DNA of 64,000 nt, taken from positions 31,055,883-31,119,882 of the forward strand of contig NC_088789.1 in the NCBI RefSeq assembly GCF_949628265.1, in the 5' to 3' direction. Below are positions 1 through 11,758 of the stretch, one piece after another; positions within the stretch are counted from its first letter, which is position 1, and each line of letters opens with the position of its first letter. The notes under the pieces are model-generated. The model had not been told where the DNA came from and ran no database searches. It saw only the letters and a program-made list of their open reading frames with translations. The translations under genes were made by a program, and so were the position numbers. This DNA comes from Cloeon dipterum. Taxonomy: Eukaryota > Arthropoda > Insecta > Ephemeroptera > Baetidae.

Positions 1-1197
1 GAAGAAGGAGTTGAGACACAATTCGATTACGTATACTCCATTTATTTGCTGGACCCTCCCAGAATTGGTCACGTGAGCCATATGCTTTAAACACAACTCT
101 GTGACGTCATTCGGTTAAGAAGAACTAAGATGGCTACTGTGTCTGTACCACAGTAGTTTTAAAAGACGTGCACGATCGGCCTGTGGGAGGTGCTGAGCTC
201 TCACGAAAAAATTTCGTATTAAATTTGGTGACCGAAAATAAAAATTTTAGATATTCAATGCTTATATTAAAAACGAGATTCTTTCAGCCGTCAACAAATT
301 CTAACGTGGGCGAAAACCCCGGGCAGGCACCGCCATGAATATTCTCCGGAGCAGCAGAGTGACGACGAGCGGATCATCAAATGATATAATATTTCCTGAG
401 TTTTATCAAGGACAAAAATCGCCATGAATTTCTAAAGTTCAAATGTTGCGAATTTAATTGCTCAAAACTTTGGAATTTTTAATAAAATGCTCTCCTGTGC
501 CTAATCAAAATTCTGAAGGGAACAAGGACAGGGAATGCTGGGTTTCCGTCCCATCCCTGACCGATGGGGCTATTTTTTCATTTCGGGACGGACAATTTCA
601 GCTGGACGAGAGACAGTGTTGTCGGCATTATTAAAAGCATAAAGATTCTCACATTGTCAATTTATTGAATTGTTTTACAGTCCTGCTGATTAATTAAACA
701 AGAGTCTGTCGAAAAAAGAATTATTGTTTGGTCAAACCTTCCCCTGCGACCAAAGTTAAAAGAATTGTGTATTTTAAAAATTAAATAGTCGTTGAATTAC
801 ATTATTTAGCGTCACTTTAATGATTTTGTCCTAAAATGTAATTATAAAAATCAATTCTAGTGATAAGTATCCTTTTTAAGGTTTCAAAATAACAATCCAG
901 GAATAATTCCCATGCAAAATAAATTTAATATTTTGCAGTTTTAAAAATTGATAAAATATAAAACAGATTTTTTCACATTTTGTTTAAAATAGGTCAAAAA
1001 CTTTAAGTTCTCATATTACAAGACATAAATTTATAATTTCTACGCAGCACTTAGCGATTTGTTTTACCACAACTTCAAGATTAATAAATAAACATTGCAC
1101 TTTCTGATAAAGTGTATCACGTCCACTCGCTTTCATCTTCGAAAGATGGTCCAATAAACTCTGCAGCAAAAGTCCAAAAACATATAAGAGACTCTTT
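1..1197. other. Intergenic DNA with repeat remnants
   Basis: No coding exon is supported here. The first 230 bases resemble 18790-19020: both contain the string AGAATTGGTCACGTGAGC, a GTGACGTCAT site and a GGGAGGTGCTG motif. This is therefore a dispersed repeat shared with the flank of the LRR gene cluster. Bases 300-380 resemble the internal units of the foldback element at 3802-5097 (GGGCAGGC..CCGCCATG and GCAGAGTGACG). The remainder is AT-rich and featureless to me. It is the 3' flank of the minus-strand gene that stops at 1198. Confidence 0.55.
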
Positions 1198-3533
1198 TCA
1201 GCCCTTGTAGTAGCGTGAGGGTCCAAGAATTAGGTCAAATTCTGAATAGTCTATTGGTTGGTGCCGGTGCCTTATTTTTCCATGTACTTGCTTCTCGAAA
1301 ATTTCCGATAGTTCATATCTGTAGGGATCCTCGAAGGAAAGGCAGCTTGCATCCTTCGGCCCCCTTTTTTGTCGTTCTTTGCATGCCTTTTCCTTCAATT
1401 CAGTCACTTCCTGCTCTCTCGTCAATATTCTAGGCTTGGTAAGATGTTGTGATGGAGCAACCACAGCTACTGCTTTCAGCTTCTCCTGGAATGGTGACTC
1501 AACAGACGTGGGTCTACAAATATTAAAAAGTTTGTTTAATTTCATGGAAACCTGGCAATAGCAACGTTCAATTTTCCATTAGATTCTAATCGAAAGTTAC
1601 AGACTAAAATATAGGACAAAAAGGATAGAGCGTAATATTCCATTTTAGTGTTCAGACCCGCCAACAGATGGCGCCACCGAATACTTCCGTTATAAATTTA
1701 ATTTTAAGGCGATTCCTCTGCGATTTCAGACACAATCCTGCCACTGTACATTCTTATGACGAGCTAAAAACCAAATTTGTTTCCAACATTCGCCATAGAG
1801 AATCTTGAAAATTTGTTTTTTGATAAAAAAAATATATATTTCCGATCATGTAAAGGCGAGTGGCTTAACCGATTTTGGTTTTCAGCCCGTCAAAAGAAAG
1901 TATAATAGTGCAGAATGCACAGTAGAAGTATTGAGTCTGAAATCACAGTGGAAGTGCCTTTAAATTAAATTTATTACGAAAGTATTCGATGGCGCCATCT
2001 GTTGGCAGCTTGGAACTTTCGAAATTATTGAATAAACTAATTGCGAAAAAGGCAGCGAGGGGTTATTTTATCTTCTGTAACTTCAAAGTTTTGAATTAAG
2101 AGATCTACGGCTGTTTGCTGTCTATGGTGTATGGATTTTTTAACAAGATTTTTATGTGCTCAAAATTAAATATTTACCTCAAAATTGGGGTCTCACTGAT
2201 CCTTCGTGCTGGCGATGGCTTCATGGTTTTTTTTCGATAACATGCAGCGTAATATTGCCATGACGCGCGCTATGTGAGGAAATTGAAAAGATTTACTTAA
2301 TAAAATAAATAAAATTTAAGTTATTTCTACAAACCTGAGGAACGACAGGCTTTGGCTTGCTTTCAGGGGCCATTTCCTTCGAAGATGCTGATTGCGTATG
2401 CTGGAGAGGAACAGCCTCTGATTTCAGTTCCTGAGGAAATGACGTCGAGACTTTCTTTTTCTTGAACTGGCTGATCTCGATTATCGAACAGCTAGATCTG
2501 TTTTCATTCAAAGCCTCAGCGGGCCTTTTTTCTGAAAATTTGAACGACGTATATCAATGATTTGTTAACGAAATTTGATACCACACGCCCCCGATTGCCT
2601 TGGGCTGCCGAATATTTCATTTTTCGTGATTTTCAAATTTGTCAGAGTAAAAAAAGTTATGTCAACATACTGGGGCAGGGTTTGAAGGCTTGTGGATCGA
2701 CAGGCTTTGCCTGGATTTCAGGGGAAATTTCTTTGGAAGATGGTGAAGGTGTCGGGAGAGGAACAGCCTCTAATTTCTGTTCCTGAGGAAACGACGACGA
2801 GACTTTCTTAGCGAATTCCTTTTCTTCGCACTGGACGACATCAACTATCGGAGAGCTGGGACAAACTTCATTCTCAGCCTGTGAGGCCCTGATTTCTGAA
2901 AAATTGAACGAATTATATTGTGTGAGTTGCTGAGACGAAATTTGAAGACAAGTTATTTTACCTGCAGAATTGCTGCACTCGACCAATTTTAATGTGTCCA
3001 GCGGTGCTTGTTCTTCAAGATGGATGGGATCTTCAGAACTTGATGACGTTGTAGGCTCTAAAAATATAAAAAGAAACCTCATTTGAAATAAAAATGTTAT
3101 TTTTGAACGGTTAAAATTAAATTAAAAGCGATCGGGCGAGAAAAATGATTTTGAGTTGTTCAATGAAATTATATCAACATAGTTTATTAAACTCATTCTT
3201 ACTTTGGGAGTCTACGAATTTTCGCAACTCTTGGAGCGTCGAGTCGCTTAGCTGCATGACGTTGACAAAGTCCCGTGTCTTGACTGGACACTTCTCGTTC
3301 AAGGAAATGATGTTGTGAATTTTAGCCAATTTCTCCTCTGAAATAATTTCGATCATTTTTCCTTTCTCTACAAATTTTTTAATTCGTTCCGTACTATACA
3401 GAGACAGCTGGGCGATGTCTGCATGCAGGTCTATTTTCTTCCTGAGGTTTAATCTCCACTTCGTGTCGAACCCTCTTTTATAATTTTTTAGCTTCCACAG
3501 TTTTGTTTCTCCACGCTTCATCTTGTTCTGCAT
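1198..3533 (-). CDS. Unrecognised six-exon gene, predicted 418 aa basic/low-complexity protein
   Basis: The function is not recognised. Exons (minus strand, 5' to 3') are 3533-3203, 3057-2962, 2895-2671, 2531-2335, 2269-2178 and 1513-1198. All introns are GT-AG, the phases run 1,1,1,0,2, and the total is 1257 bp (419 codons), so the model is internally consistent. The start at 3533 is the first ATG in an open stretch preceded by a TAA; an upstream exon is not excluded. The N-terminal 110 residues are Lys-rich and helical. The middle is Ser/Pro/Glu-rich and carries two homologous exons (3 and 4) that share KKVSxSFPQE, EAVPL and SSKE. Exon 4 has basic clusters (KKRPAE, FKKKKV) that could be nuclear localisation signals. 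The C-terminus is charged and ends DLILGPSRYYKG. A 345 bp MITE sits in the last intron. A nuclear protein is plausible, but this is only inference. Confidence 0.7.
1661..2005. repeat. MITE with long terminal inverted repeats (family M, copy 1)
   Basis: The ends are a perfect 16 bp inverted pair, CCAACAGATGGCGCCA at 1661-1676 and its complement at 1990-2005. Inside, the two halves stay complementary: the left half has AAAACCAAA and CATTCTTATGACG, the right half TTTTGGTTTTCAG and CGTCAAAAGAAAG. It lies in the last intron of the gene at 1198-3533. Relatives occur at 23567-23760 (half copy), 34071-34485 and 47393-47802. There is no coding capacity, so it is non-autonomous. Confidence 0.8.
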
Positions 3534-3801
3534 CTTTTCTTCGACTCTATTTTTGTGAAAATTTTGCAGACGATATAAAATAATCTCTCTTGGTAACAGC
3601 CGTTAATTATTAAACAATCAATTCATGTTTTCCACCCTTTGAAAGCTCAATTTCTTCCAGCTTGAACTAAGATTTGCTCCATTTTTCCCTTTGAAACTGA
3701 ATGTAGTATACGAAATGCCAAAATTGAAATATGAAATAAATTTTAATTTTACTGAAATATAAACGACGCAATTTCGTTGAGTTCTTAATGCGATTTACAG
3801 C

Positions 3802-5097
3802 GGGTAGTTTTAAATACACAGACGTTCCGTGCATTTATCAAAATTTTGTGTATATTTTTTATTTGCACAGACGATCTGTGTACTTGAATTGCGTGTATTC
3901 GTTGCACAGACGGCAGAGACGCTCAAGGGATTTGATACGATGACGTCATAACATTATCCGTGAAACGAGGATTGTTCAGCTTCCTTTTAGCGGTGAAATT
4001 TTACAAAATGGCGAACGCAAACGGCGTAGTGACGCTCCTCACTTTCCCTGGTCACAATCAGTCTTTTCAGGGTGGCAATCGCGCCTAAAGTGACCTAAAT
4101 AAGTGTCATCATGAGCGTCGGGTAGGGTGGACACAAGAAAGGTACGAAACTTTTTTCTTTATTTGACCAATGATGAAAATTGTAGCTAATATTAAACCAT
4201 GTCATTTGCAGTTCCCAAATATTATGGTAATTCACTGCAATAATATGCGTGATGAGCATGGGCAGGCGCCACTTCGCAGATTCCTGAGAGCAGAACGACG
4301 CCAAGCTCGATGGGCAGGCAGGCCCCGCCATGCATATTCAGCAGCGCGACGGCGTAGCGGATGGGCAGGCGCTGCCATGCAGATTATGGCCATGCGCCGC
4401 TGTGGCTGTTGGGCAGGCGCCGCCATGCATTTTCTCCAGAGCAGAGTGACGCCGAGCTAGATGGGCAGGCGCCGCTGTAACGATTCCTGGATGCAGAGTG
4501 ACGCCGAGCTGGATGGGCACGAGCTCTTCAAGCTCATCAGCTACGCCGTCGCGCTGCTGAATATGCATGGCGGAGCCTGCCAGCCCATCGAGGTTGGGGT
4601 CGTTCTGCTCTCAGGAATCTGCGAAGTGGCGCCTGCCCATGCTCATCACGCATATTATTGGAGTGAATTAGCATAATATTTGGGAACTGCGAATGACGTG
4701 GTTGAATATTAGATACAATTTTCATCATTGGTCAAATAAAAAAAAAGTTTCGTACCTTTCTTGTGTCCACCCTACCCGACGCTCATGATGACACTTATTT
4801 AGGTCGCTTTAGGCGCGATTGCCACCCTGAAATGGCTGATTATGACCTGGGAAAGCGAGGAGCGTCACTACGCCATTTCCGTTCGTCCGCCATTTTGTAA
4901 AAATTCATCGCCAAACGCTCCTCGTTCCACGGATAATATTATGACCGACGTCATCGTATCAAATCCCTTAAGCGTCTCTGGGGTCTGTGCAACTTAACAA
5001 ATACACGCAAATCAAGTACACAGATCGTCTGTGCAAATAACAAATATGCACAAAATTTTGATAAATACACGGATCGTCTGTGTATATACAATTACCC
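3802..5097. repeat. 1.3 kb foldback element (giant palindrome)
   Basis: The left arm (3802 to about 4375) reads, with few mismatches, as the reverse complement of the right arm (about 4530-5097). Both arms carry GACGATC(T/C)GTGTA, TTATCAAAATTTTGTG, GGGATTTGATACGATGACGTC, AAGTGTCATCATGAGCGTCGG and TATTTGACCAATGATGAAAAT in mirrored order. The 150 bp centre holds degenerate units built on GCCGAGCT.GATGGGCAGGCGC and GCAGAGTGACG. Short open frames inside are by-products of the palindrome. The structure is that of FB-type or other foldback transposons. No transposase and no clear target-site duplication were found. Confidence 0.85.
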
Positions 5098-5099
5098 TT

Positions 5100-7373
5100 A
5101 CCTCGCTCCGTCAGGAAAGAAAACACAAGAGCAAAATGAATTTAGCCATTTAAACAGCCTCCAACCCAAATTATTTTCAAATATTTTTGATTTGTGAGAA
5201 AGGCAAAGCATTATTCTACTATTAAAACACAATTTTACCTCAATCTACACCCTTTCCGCTTGAAATAACAAAATTCTTCAGACGAAAGAAAACGCAACGT
5301 GCTCTTGCAGTTGTAAACAAGCAGTATCAGGTGATCGCCTGATCGCTGATCGGAGGAGAGAGTTGAAAAGGGAGTAGAAAAAGGAGAGTATATTATTATT
5401 TCGCGCACGCTATTGGGGGCAAATCAGCAAAAAACCGAATCGGAAAGCTTTCCCTATTTCTCAAAGTCAAATTTGATAGTTGATTTGTAAAATTGAGGCT
5501 CAAATATGCCAAGTACTTGACTTGAAAACACAGCTCCTTTCCTCACACTGCAAATGCTACCAGTGCGTCACAATGCGCAAGCGCAACGTGTACTTTGAGA
5601 CATAAACAAGCAGTATCAGCTGATCAGAAAAGAGAGTTGGAAAGGGAGGATAAAAAGGAGAGTAGCTGTTAATAATTCGCGAACGCTTTGGAGGTGCAAA
5701 TCAGCAAAAAAACCAAATAGGAGAGCTTTCACTCTATTTCTCAAAATCAAATTTGCATATTGATTTGAAAAATTAAGGCTCTTATAAGACAAGTATCTGT
5801 CTCCAAAACACAGCTCCCTTCCTCATATTGCAATTGCTAGCTGTTCGACGCAGGGCGCGCCCAGCCCCTGTTCACTCATGTGGCGCGAAAATGCGCCAGC
5901 TAAGAAGTTCTGCAGCAACACACAGGTGGCAGGTCGATAGCTATTTCAGCCAATCAGAGGCCGCCTATGAGTTTGTCGCCTGTTACGCCCACGGGCAGAG
6001 TGAGGCGAAGAGGGGCGTTTGTGCGGAGATTTCGTGGGCGTAACAGGCAACAAACTCCGAGATGGCCTCTGATTGGCTTAACTTAAAAAGCTATCGACCT
6101 GCCACCTGTGTGTGGCTGGAGAACTTCTTAGCTGGCGCATTTTCTGGGCCTTTTATCACTGCATAGTTGTAATTTTTAGATATATTTCTCAATCTCCTTG
6201 AAAGAAAAACCACGACAACTTCTTCTTTTATTTATTTATTTAATTTTTTTTTAGATGTTATTGCTGGTTTGAAAGGGAAGAGGATATGGATACAAGAATA
6301 TATTATTTCTCGAAAGCTGTAAAGGTGCAAACAGGAAGGAAGCAAGGTTCGAAAGCTCAACAATCTCAAACACAATTTTTGATCAGAAAATGGAAAATAT
6401 CGTCTTAAATACGCCACGTATTTGACCCCAAACGCCGCTCCATTTCTCACTTTGCATTGCAAGGTGGCCTGTGTTTAATTTTATTGCTATTAAAATTTAC
6501 TAGATATTTTAGCCGAATTATTCATTTCGTGAAACCGAAATGTTACAGCAGAAATCAGCCATTTTAGAGGGGAGCGTAACCGTGCGAACAATATCAGTAG
6601 CATTATTATTATTCTGAACAAACTGTGATACAAAGAACCCGTGGGGCCTCTACAAGATACGGCCGGATTTGTAGTTGGCACCTAGAAAAATTAAAATGGG
6701 GTCTTCTCCCAAGGCGAGCCCAGAGTGCCACCAGTCATCTCTGCAATATTTGTCCCACGCAGCCAACAATGCACCCAGACTAGGAGCCGCGAGGCCTATG
6801 GCCTATTCGACTGATCAGGATATTGGCTAGGAACTTCATTTTCAGCTCGGAACTGTTTTCTCAAAATTGACTTGGCTGAGTTTTAAGAAGCGACCGGGTG
6901 TTGGCTAATGCTTGGCGCTCTATCCACGCTGGCTCCCTGCAGTTCGTCAGGAAGGTTGGACGCTGCGGAAATCCAAATCACTTCCCCGGCCGGTCTTCTT
7001 CGCAGACTTCCAGCTGCTTTGCATTTGCTTTTTCCTACCATTTGGGGCTCTTGTCCGAAAGTGAGAGGGGACGTGTTAGTGGTTCTAATTCCCTCGTTGG
7101 TAGGAAAGCATAATTGGCAATCTCTAGTGCTACTTTAGCAAGAAAGATTCGGAATCGATTTTTTGACTTCAAAACCAACATTTTAATTTTTTTATACCTT
7201 AAATAGCTTTAATTATATTAAGCGATGTTGGCAAATAATTAAATAAATAATAATTATAAGTGTTGTCAAGTTATTTAAGTTTCCTTTGAATGAACTTTTT
7301 TAAGTTTAATTCTAAGAACGAAAATGTGCGAATTATAATAAGACAATATGCTTGCAAAGTATGAATAAAATTT
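5100..7373. repeat. Composite repeat block 3' of LRR gene A
   Basis: No gene is supported. Two tandem units of about 280 bp (about 5257-5535 and 5540-5825) share AAACAAGCAGTATCAG.TGATC, GTTGAAAAGGGAG/GTTGGAAAGGGAG, CAAATCAGCAAAAAA and AACACAGCTCC.TTCCTCA. A decayed third unit lies at about 6235-6470. The same units recur at 10480-11095, 14350-14680 and 18690-19680, i.e. beside every LRR gene. A 250 bp hairpin lies at 5887-6144. Bases 6900-7135 match, with gaps, 15610-16175 in the 3' flank of LRR gene C. Open frames in this block are artefacts of these repeats. Confidence 0.7.
5887..6144. repeat. Hairpin element (family H, copy 1)
   Basis: The outer arms GAAAATGCGCCAGCTAAGAA and its complement enclose mirrored segments: CAGGTGGCAGGTCGATAGCT, CCAATCAGAGGCC and CCTGTTACGCCCACG on the left, with their reverse complements on the right. 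The loop is about 30 bases. Copies lie at 11136-11388 and 15261-15509, one per LRR gene. Each arm contains CCAAT, but a promoter role is not shown. Confidence 0.8.
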
Positions 7374-7389
7374 TTTATTCAAATCCATT

Positions 7390-9239
7390 TCAACGGCGCA
7401 GTTTGCAGAATGATTCTAATATCGGAACGAGAGTTTTATTGCTTACAATCATGGCCTTGATATCGTTAATATGATAATCTTGACCACTTTTCAAACGTTT
7501 TGCAACATCAACATAATCTTCGCAATCAAAGATAAATTTGATATCTTTCAATTTTGGAAGGAATGCTGATACCTTTTCTAAGAAAACAAGGAGTTCCTTA
7601 AAAGCATCAGTTGCCATGGCCATGTCACGACCCAAGCTGTATATCGTAAGCGTTTCCAATTCCTGAAGTATCAGACCTTCAGTCACCATCGTGTTCAATT
7701 CATCCAAATCCCCTTTGTAGTAGACAACAACACGTAAATAAAGTTTTTGTAAACGTGGTGATGACAGCATCTTTGGAAGGAATTTTCCTCTTGGGTATCT
7801 GCAAATCAGTGTCATTATTTCACATTTCATTTTTAAATTTAACATTTATTTACCCAGAAACATCCATATAGAGATCTTTTAGGTAAGGAAAATTCTTCAG
7901 TTGCATTGATGTTTCACCAAAATCAAGAAACCTCAGTTGAATTGATTCCAGATTTGGGCAAAGTTCCAAGATTTTCATATCAACATCTCCGTCACCCAAA
8001 GATGCTCCCAAACAGAGTGATTGCAGACCAGGGCCGTAGAAGCGCAAAATTTTGGTAAAAAGAGCGTCACAGCGACTACCATGCATGATAAGAGTCTTGA
8101 TCTTGGAAAAGTTTGGCAATTGGAGCCGATCAGGTGTAATCTCCCAGGCATCGTAACAATTGATCTAAAACGACAGAAATTTATATGTTAGAGATAAAAA
8201 GTTGACGTTTGGGAGAACTGAACCTCAAGATAAGTGACATCCGGGTATATTTCGTGAATGTCCATATCGGGTGACTTGAACCAGTTTCTGCCACAGGAGA
8301 AATATTTCAGTTGTCCTGGATTTCCTTTCTCTGTCACTTGGAAGTGTCTATACTTGACGAGACGGAATGTAGTTTTCACCTCATCTTCTTCAAAGTCTTC
8401 GACGAAATTAAGAAGGGGAAACTGATGCAGTATTGCCCATTTTTCACCTTCAAAAGAAAATCCCATGAGCAGTCTCACGTTTCCAAGGGATTGTCTAATC
8501 TCCTCATCTGTCACATCGAGACGGGACCCTGCAAATCCGCGAATACCTAAGATTTGTAATTGCGGCAAGTTTTTGCAGAGTTGAATGACATGACGGAACT
8601 CTAAATAGACCCGTTTCATCTCTAATATTTTGAGATTCTTCAAGTCGGCCAGGTAGTCGAGCAAAGTCAAATGTTGGGCGTTCTGGAGATCAATGTTTCT
8701 GCTGTTGAACACAATATGCTCGATGTTTGCAGCTTGATTCTTCACTATGTTGATGACCTTTAAAATATTTTCAGTTAAATATGAAAAATTGATGGAAAAC
8801 TTGTATTTCATTTACCCAAAAAACAACGTTCATTTCTTGACACTCAACAGTCGGACACTCTTCTCGGTAATAATGTGATTTACACTTTAGCAAAAAAGCA
8901 TCCAGATCCAAGTATTTGGTGTTTGCAGTCAGCAAGAAGGGGATTTTAAGTAGATTTTGAAACTTGTATATATCAGGATCCTCTTTCATCTCAACAAGCA
9001 ATCGTTGAAATATTTTGTCACACATGTTGTATGCTATAAAAATATTTACTTAACAAAATTATTGTTCAAAAGGTAAACTTACAAAGATAGGTCGCGAGGT
9101 GGTTTCTAGGAATGTGGGCTGCGTAGGGGTTCATACCTCTGATGATTGTTCTAATAGCAATCTTCTCCAATTTTTGGACTCCGTAAAATCTTGTGAGTCT
9201 CCTTTTGGTCATCTCGACCAAATCTATTTGGTTCTCCAT
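7390..9239 (-). CDS. Leucine-rich-repeat protein, tandem copy A (542 aa)
   Basis: Exons (minus strand, 5' to 3') are 9239-9083, 9033-8816, 8757-8224, 8164-7854 and 7798-7390. All introns are GT-AG and 50-58 bp long. Phases are 1,0,0,2 and the total is 1629 bp. Residues 1-75 form a charged helical N-terminus (MENQIDLVEMTKRRL, then a short IPRNHLATYL segment). From about residue 125 there are irregular leucine-rich repeats, such as LKNLKILEMKRVYLEF, LPQLQILGIRGF and NLESIQLRFLDF. Such architectures usually mediate protein binding, and F-box/LRR adaptors look similar, but no canonical F-box is visible. There is no signal peptide, so a cytosolic or nuclear location is inferred. An AATAAA (7379-7374, minus) lies 10 bp past the stop. 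Exons 3-5 and their introns are nearly identical to copy C. Confidence 0.85.
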
Positions 9240-11740
9240 CTTGAAACAAATGGACAGAATTTAATATTACAAAAGATGATTCAATAGAGTGTTGTCTTGA
9301 AATTCTCGAGTAAGGACAACAGATAGTTTTGTACCTTCCCAGCGTGTTGATGGACAAATATATGACATTTTAATTAAACACCTCGGTGCATGGATGTGAA
9401 AATAAAGCAGAATAAAATTTGGCTTTAGTTCTTTTATTAGCAACTCTGTTGCTAAATTAAAAGGTTGTGTTAATTTGTAACTACGTCAGGTCAAATTCTT
9501 TGGATTTGTTAACTATGGTCCACGGAATATAAATCTTAACAGAAACCAATTTATTTTTTTAAATTTATGTCGCAAAAGCCACTTTACCTTATCTCAATAA
9601 GAGTACTTGTAAATATTATAATTGTACCTTTGCTCACGTCTTAGCGCATTCCGAAGGTTTACTGGGTCTGTTTAAATGAAATAATACGGCTGAATGACTT
9701 ATACATTATACAGCATCATATTATTAACCGGAGAGTGATATTTGAACTCAGTTTATGCTTTTAAGAAAGAAGGAAATTAACTAGGCTTTGTTCGGATTTC
9801 ACGCGGTCAAGATGGGGGGTGGTCGCTAACGGAGGTAACGCTGGGTGGTATGCAACTCTGGTGGGTGGCAACCGTAGGGGGACTGGCATTCCTCTGGGGT
9901 GTGGCAACCTCAGCGGCTGTTTAAACTCCCTTGTTTTATGTAACTCTAGCAGTGGCGTCATCTACGGAGACTGCGCCAACTCTTACCCTTGCTGACACCC
10001 CGTGTCCTCGAGTCGGGTCCCTTTGGCCCATGCGGAAACCCCGGTTCAACTGAGCCCTCCAGCTCTTGCGGCAACTCTGGCGCCTACGGCGACTCCTTAC
10101 CAAAAAAAACGAACTCTGGTCCCTCTGCAGCACGCGCGGCAGTTCAAAATACTCTAGCCCTTGCGGAAACGGTTGCTACTGCGCGATTTCCGTTCCAGGG
10201 AGTCCCTACAGCCGTTTAGATAACTCGGCTTCCTTCTCGTGCATGAGGCCCTTCAAGAAAATCCGGTCAAAGTGGCCCCTCCTCTAACTAATTCACGTAA
10301 GTGCGAGTCGGCGGGCACGCCGATCCGCTCGGCCGACGCGCGATAAATTACTGACTGAGAGCGAAAACACAGCTTCGTTTAAGTTGAAGTACACGACATA
10401 TTAGGCTCGTTACGTCAAGATCAATTTATTTTCAAATATGTTAGATTCTTGAGAAGGGCAAAGCATTATTCTACTATTAAAACACAATTTTACCTCAATA
10501 TACACTCCTTTTCGCTTGAAATAACAATATTTCTTTGGCCGAAAGGAAACGCAACGTGCTCTTGCAGATATAAACAAGCAGTATCAGCTGATCGGAGAAT
10601 AGAGTTGGAAAGGGAGGGGAAAAAGGAGTGCAAATATCATTTAATTCGTGCACGCTTTTGAGGTGCAAATCAGCAAAAATCCAAATCAGAAAGCTCTCAC
10701 TATTTTTCAAAATCAAATTTGAATATTGATTTGTAAAATTGAGGCTCAAATATTCCAAGTGCTTGACTAAAAAAACAGCTCCTTTCCTCACACTGCAAGT
10801 GCTACCTGTGCGTCACAGTACGCAAACGCAACGTGTACTTTGAGACATAAACAAGCAGCAAGCAGTATCAGCTGATCAGAGAAGAGAGTTGGAAAGGGAG
10901 GAGAAAAAGCAGAGTAGCTGTTAATAATTCGCGAATGCTTTGGAAGTGCAAATCAGCAAAATACTTAATAGGAGATCTTTCACTATTTCTCAAAATCAAA
11001 TTTGAATATTGATTTTAAAAATTAAGGCTATGATAAGACAAGTATCTGTCTCCAAAACACAGCTCCCTTCCTCATATTGCAATTGCTAGCTGTTCGGCGC
11101 AGGGCGCGCCCAGCCTCTGTTCACTCATGTGGCGCGAAAATGCGTCCAGCTAAGAAGTTCAGCAGCCACACACAGGTGGTAGGTCGATAGCTTTTTCAGC
11201 CAATCAGAGGCCGTCTCGGAGTTTGTTGTCTGTTACGCCCACGGGCAGAGTGAGGCGAAGAGGGGCGTGTGTTCGGAGTTTTTCGTGGGCGTAACAGGCA
11301 ACAAACTCATAGACGGCCTCTGATTGGCTTAAAAAGCTATCGACCAACCACCTGTGTGGCTGCAGAACCTCTTAGCAGGCGCATTTTCTGGGCCTTTTAT
11401 CGCTGCATACTGCATAGTTGTAATTTTTTTAGATATATTTCTCAATCTCCTTGAAAGAAAAACCACGATAAAATACTTCTTCTTCAGATTTCAAAACTGA
11501 ACCCTTGTTTTTTTGTTTTTTTTTCAGGCTAAAAACCCCATAAAACTCTTTACGTTACCCAACGTTAAAAAATGGACAGTATAAACAATAAAAAAATCCA
11601 TTTTTTGACGCTAAAAAATATTACTGCATATTTGTGAATTGCAAAGTTTGCAAGCGCTGCGTTTAAGTGAAGAGTTTCTTCGTTTCTTAAAAAGTGCGAA
11701 ATAATAAGAAAATTTGCTGAGCTGGATACATGGGTATCAG
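9240..11740. repeat. Intergenic repeats between LRR genes A and B
   Basis: The 5' flank of gene A (9240-9780) shows nothing recognisable. Bases 9790-9945 are a degenerate GGTGGCAACC-rich stretch that also occurs at 13855-14030 upstream of gene B, so it belongs to the duplicated unit. GC-rich bases 10290-10350 match 14150-14200 (GTAAGTGCG.GTCGGCGGGCACG). From 10480 to 11095 there are two copies of the roughly 280 bp tandem repeat, then a hairpin copy (11136-11388), then AT-rich DNA up to the AATAAA of gene B (11746-11741, minus). Confidence 0.65.
11136..11388. repeat. Hairpin element (family H, copy 2)
   Basis: Inverted arms correspond to the hairpin at 5887-6144: GAAAATGCG.CCAGCTAAGAA on the left, CTTAGCAGGCGCATTTTC on the right, with CCAATCAGAGGCCGTCT and AGACGGCCTCTGATTGG mirrored inside. 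It lies 3' of LRR gene B, in the same relative place as the other two copies. Confidence 0.78.
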
Positions 11741-11758
11741 TTTATTGCAACAACACTT

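Noticed and set aside
4170..4728. Several overlapping frames rich in Arg/Ala on both strands
   Set aside because: They mirror each other because the region is a palindrome. They have no independent coding support.
5257..6470. Possible CRISPR-like or satellite array
   Set aside because: Only two to three diverged units of about 280 bp with no short direct repeats or spacers, and the DNA is eukaryotic. It is an ordinary tandem duplicate.
9083..9239. Calling the LRR genes F-box proteins
   Set aside because: The N-terminal helices are suggestive, but the canonical F-box pattern (LPxE..xxI..YL) is not visible, so only the LRR part is claimed.
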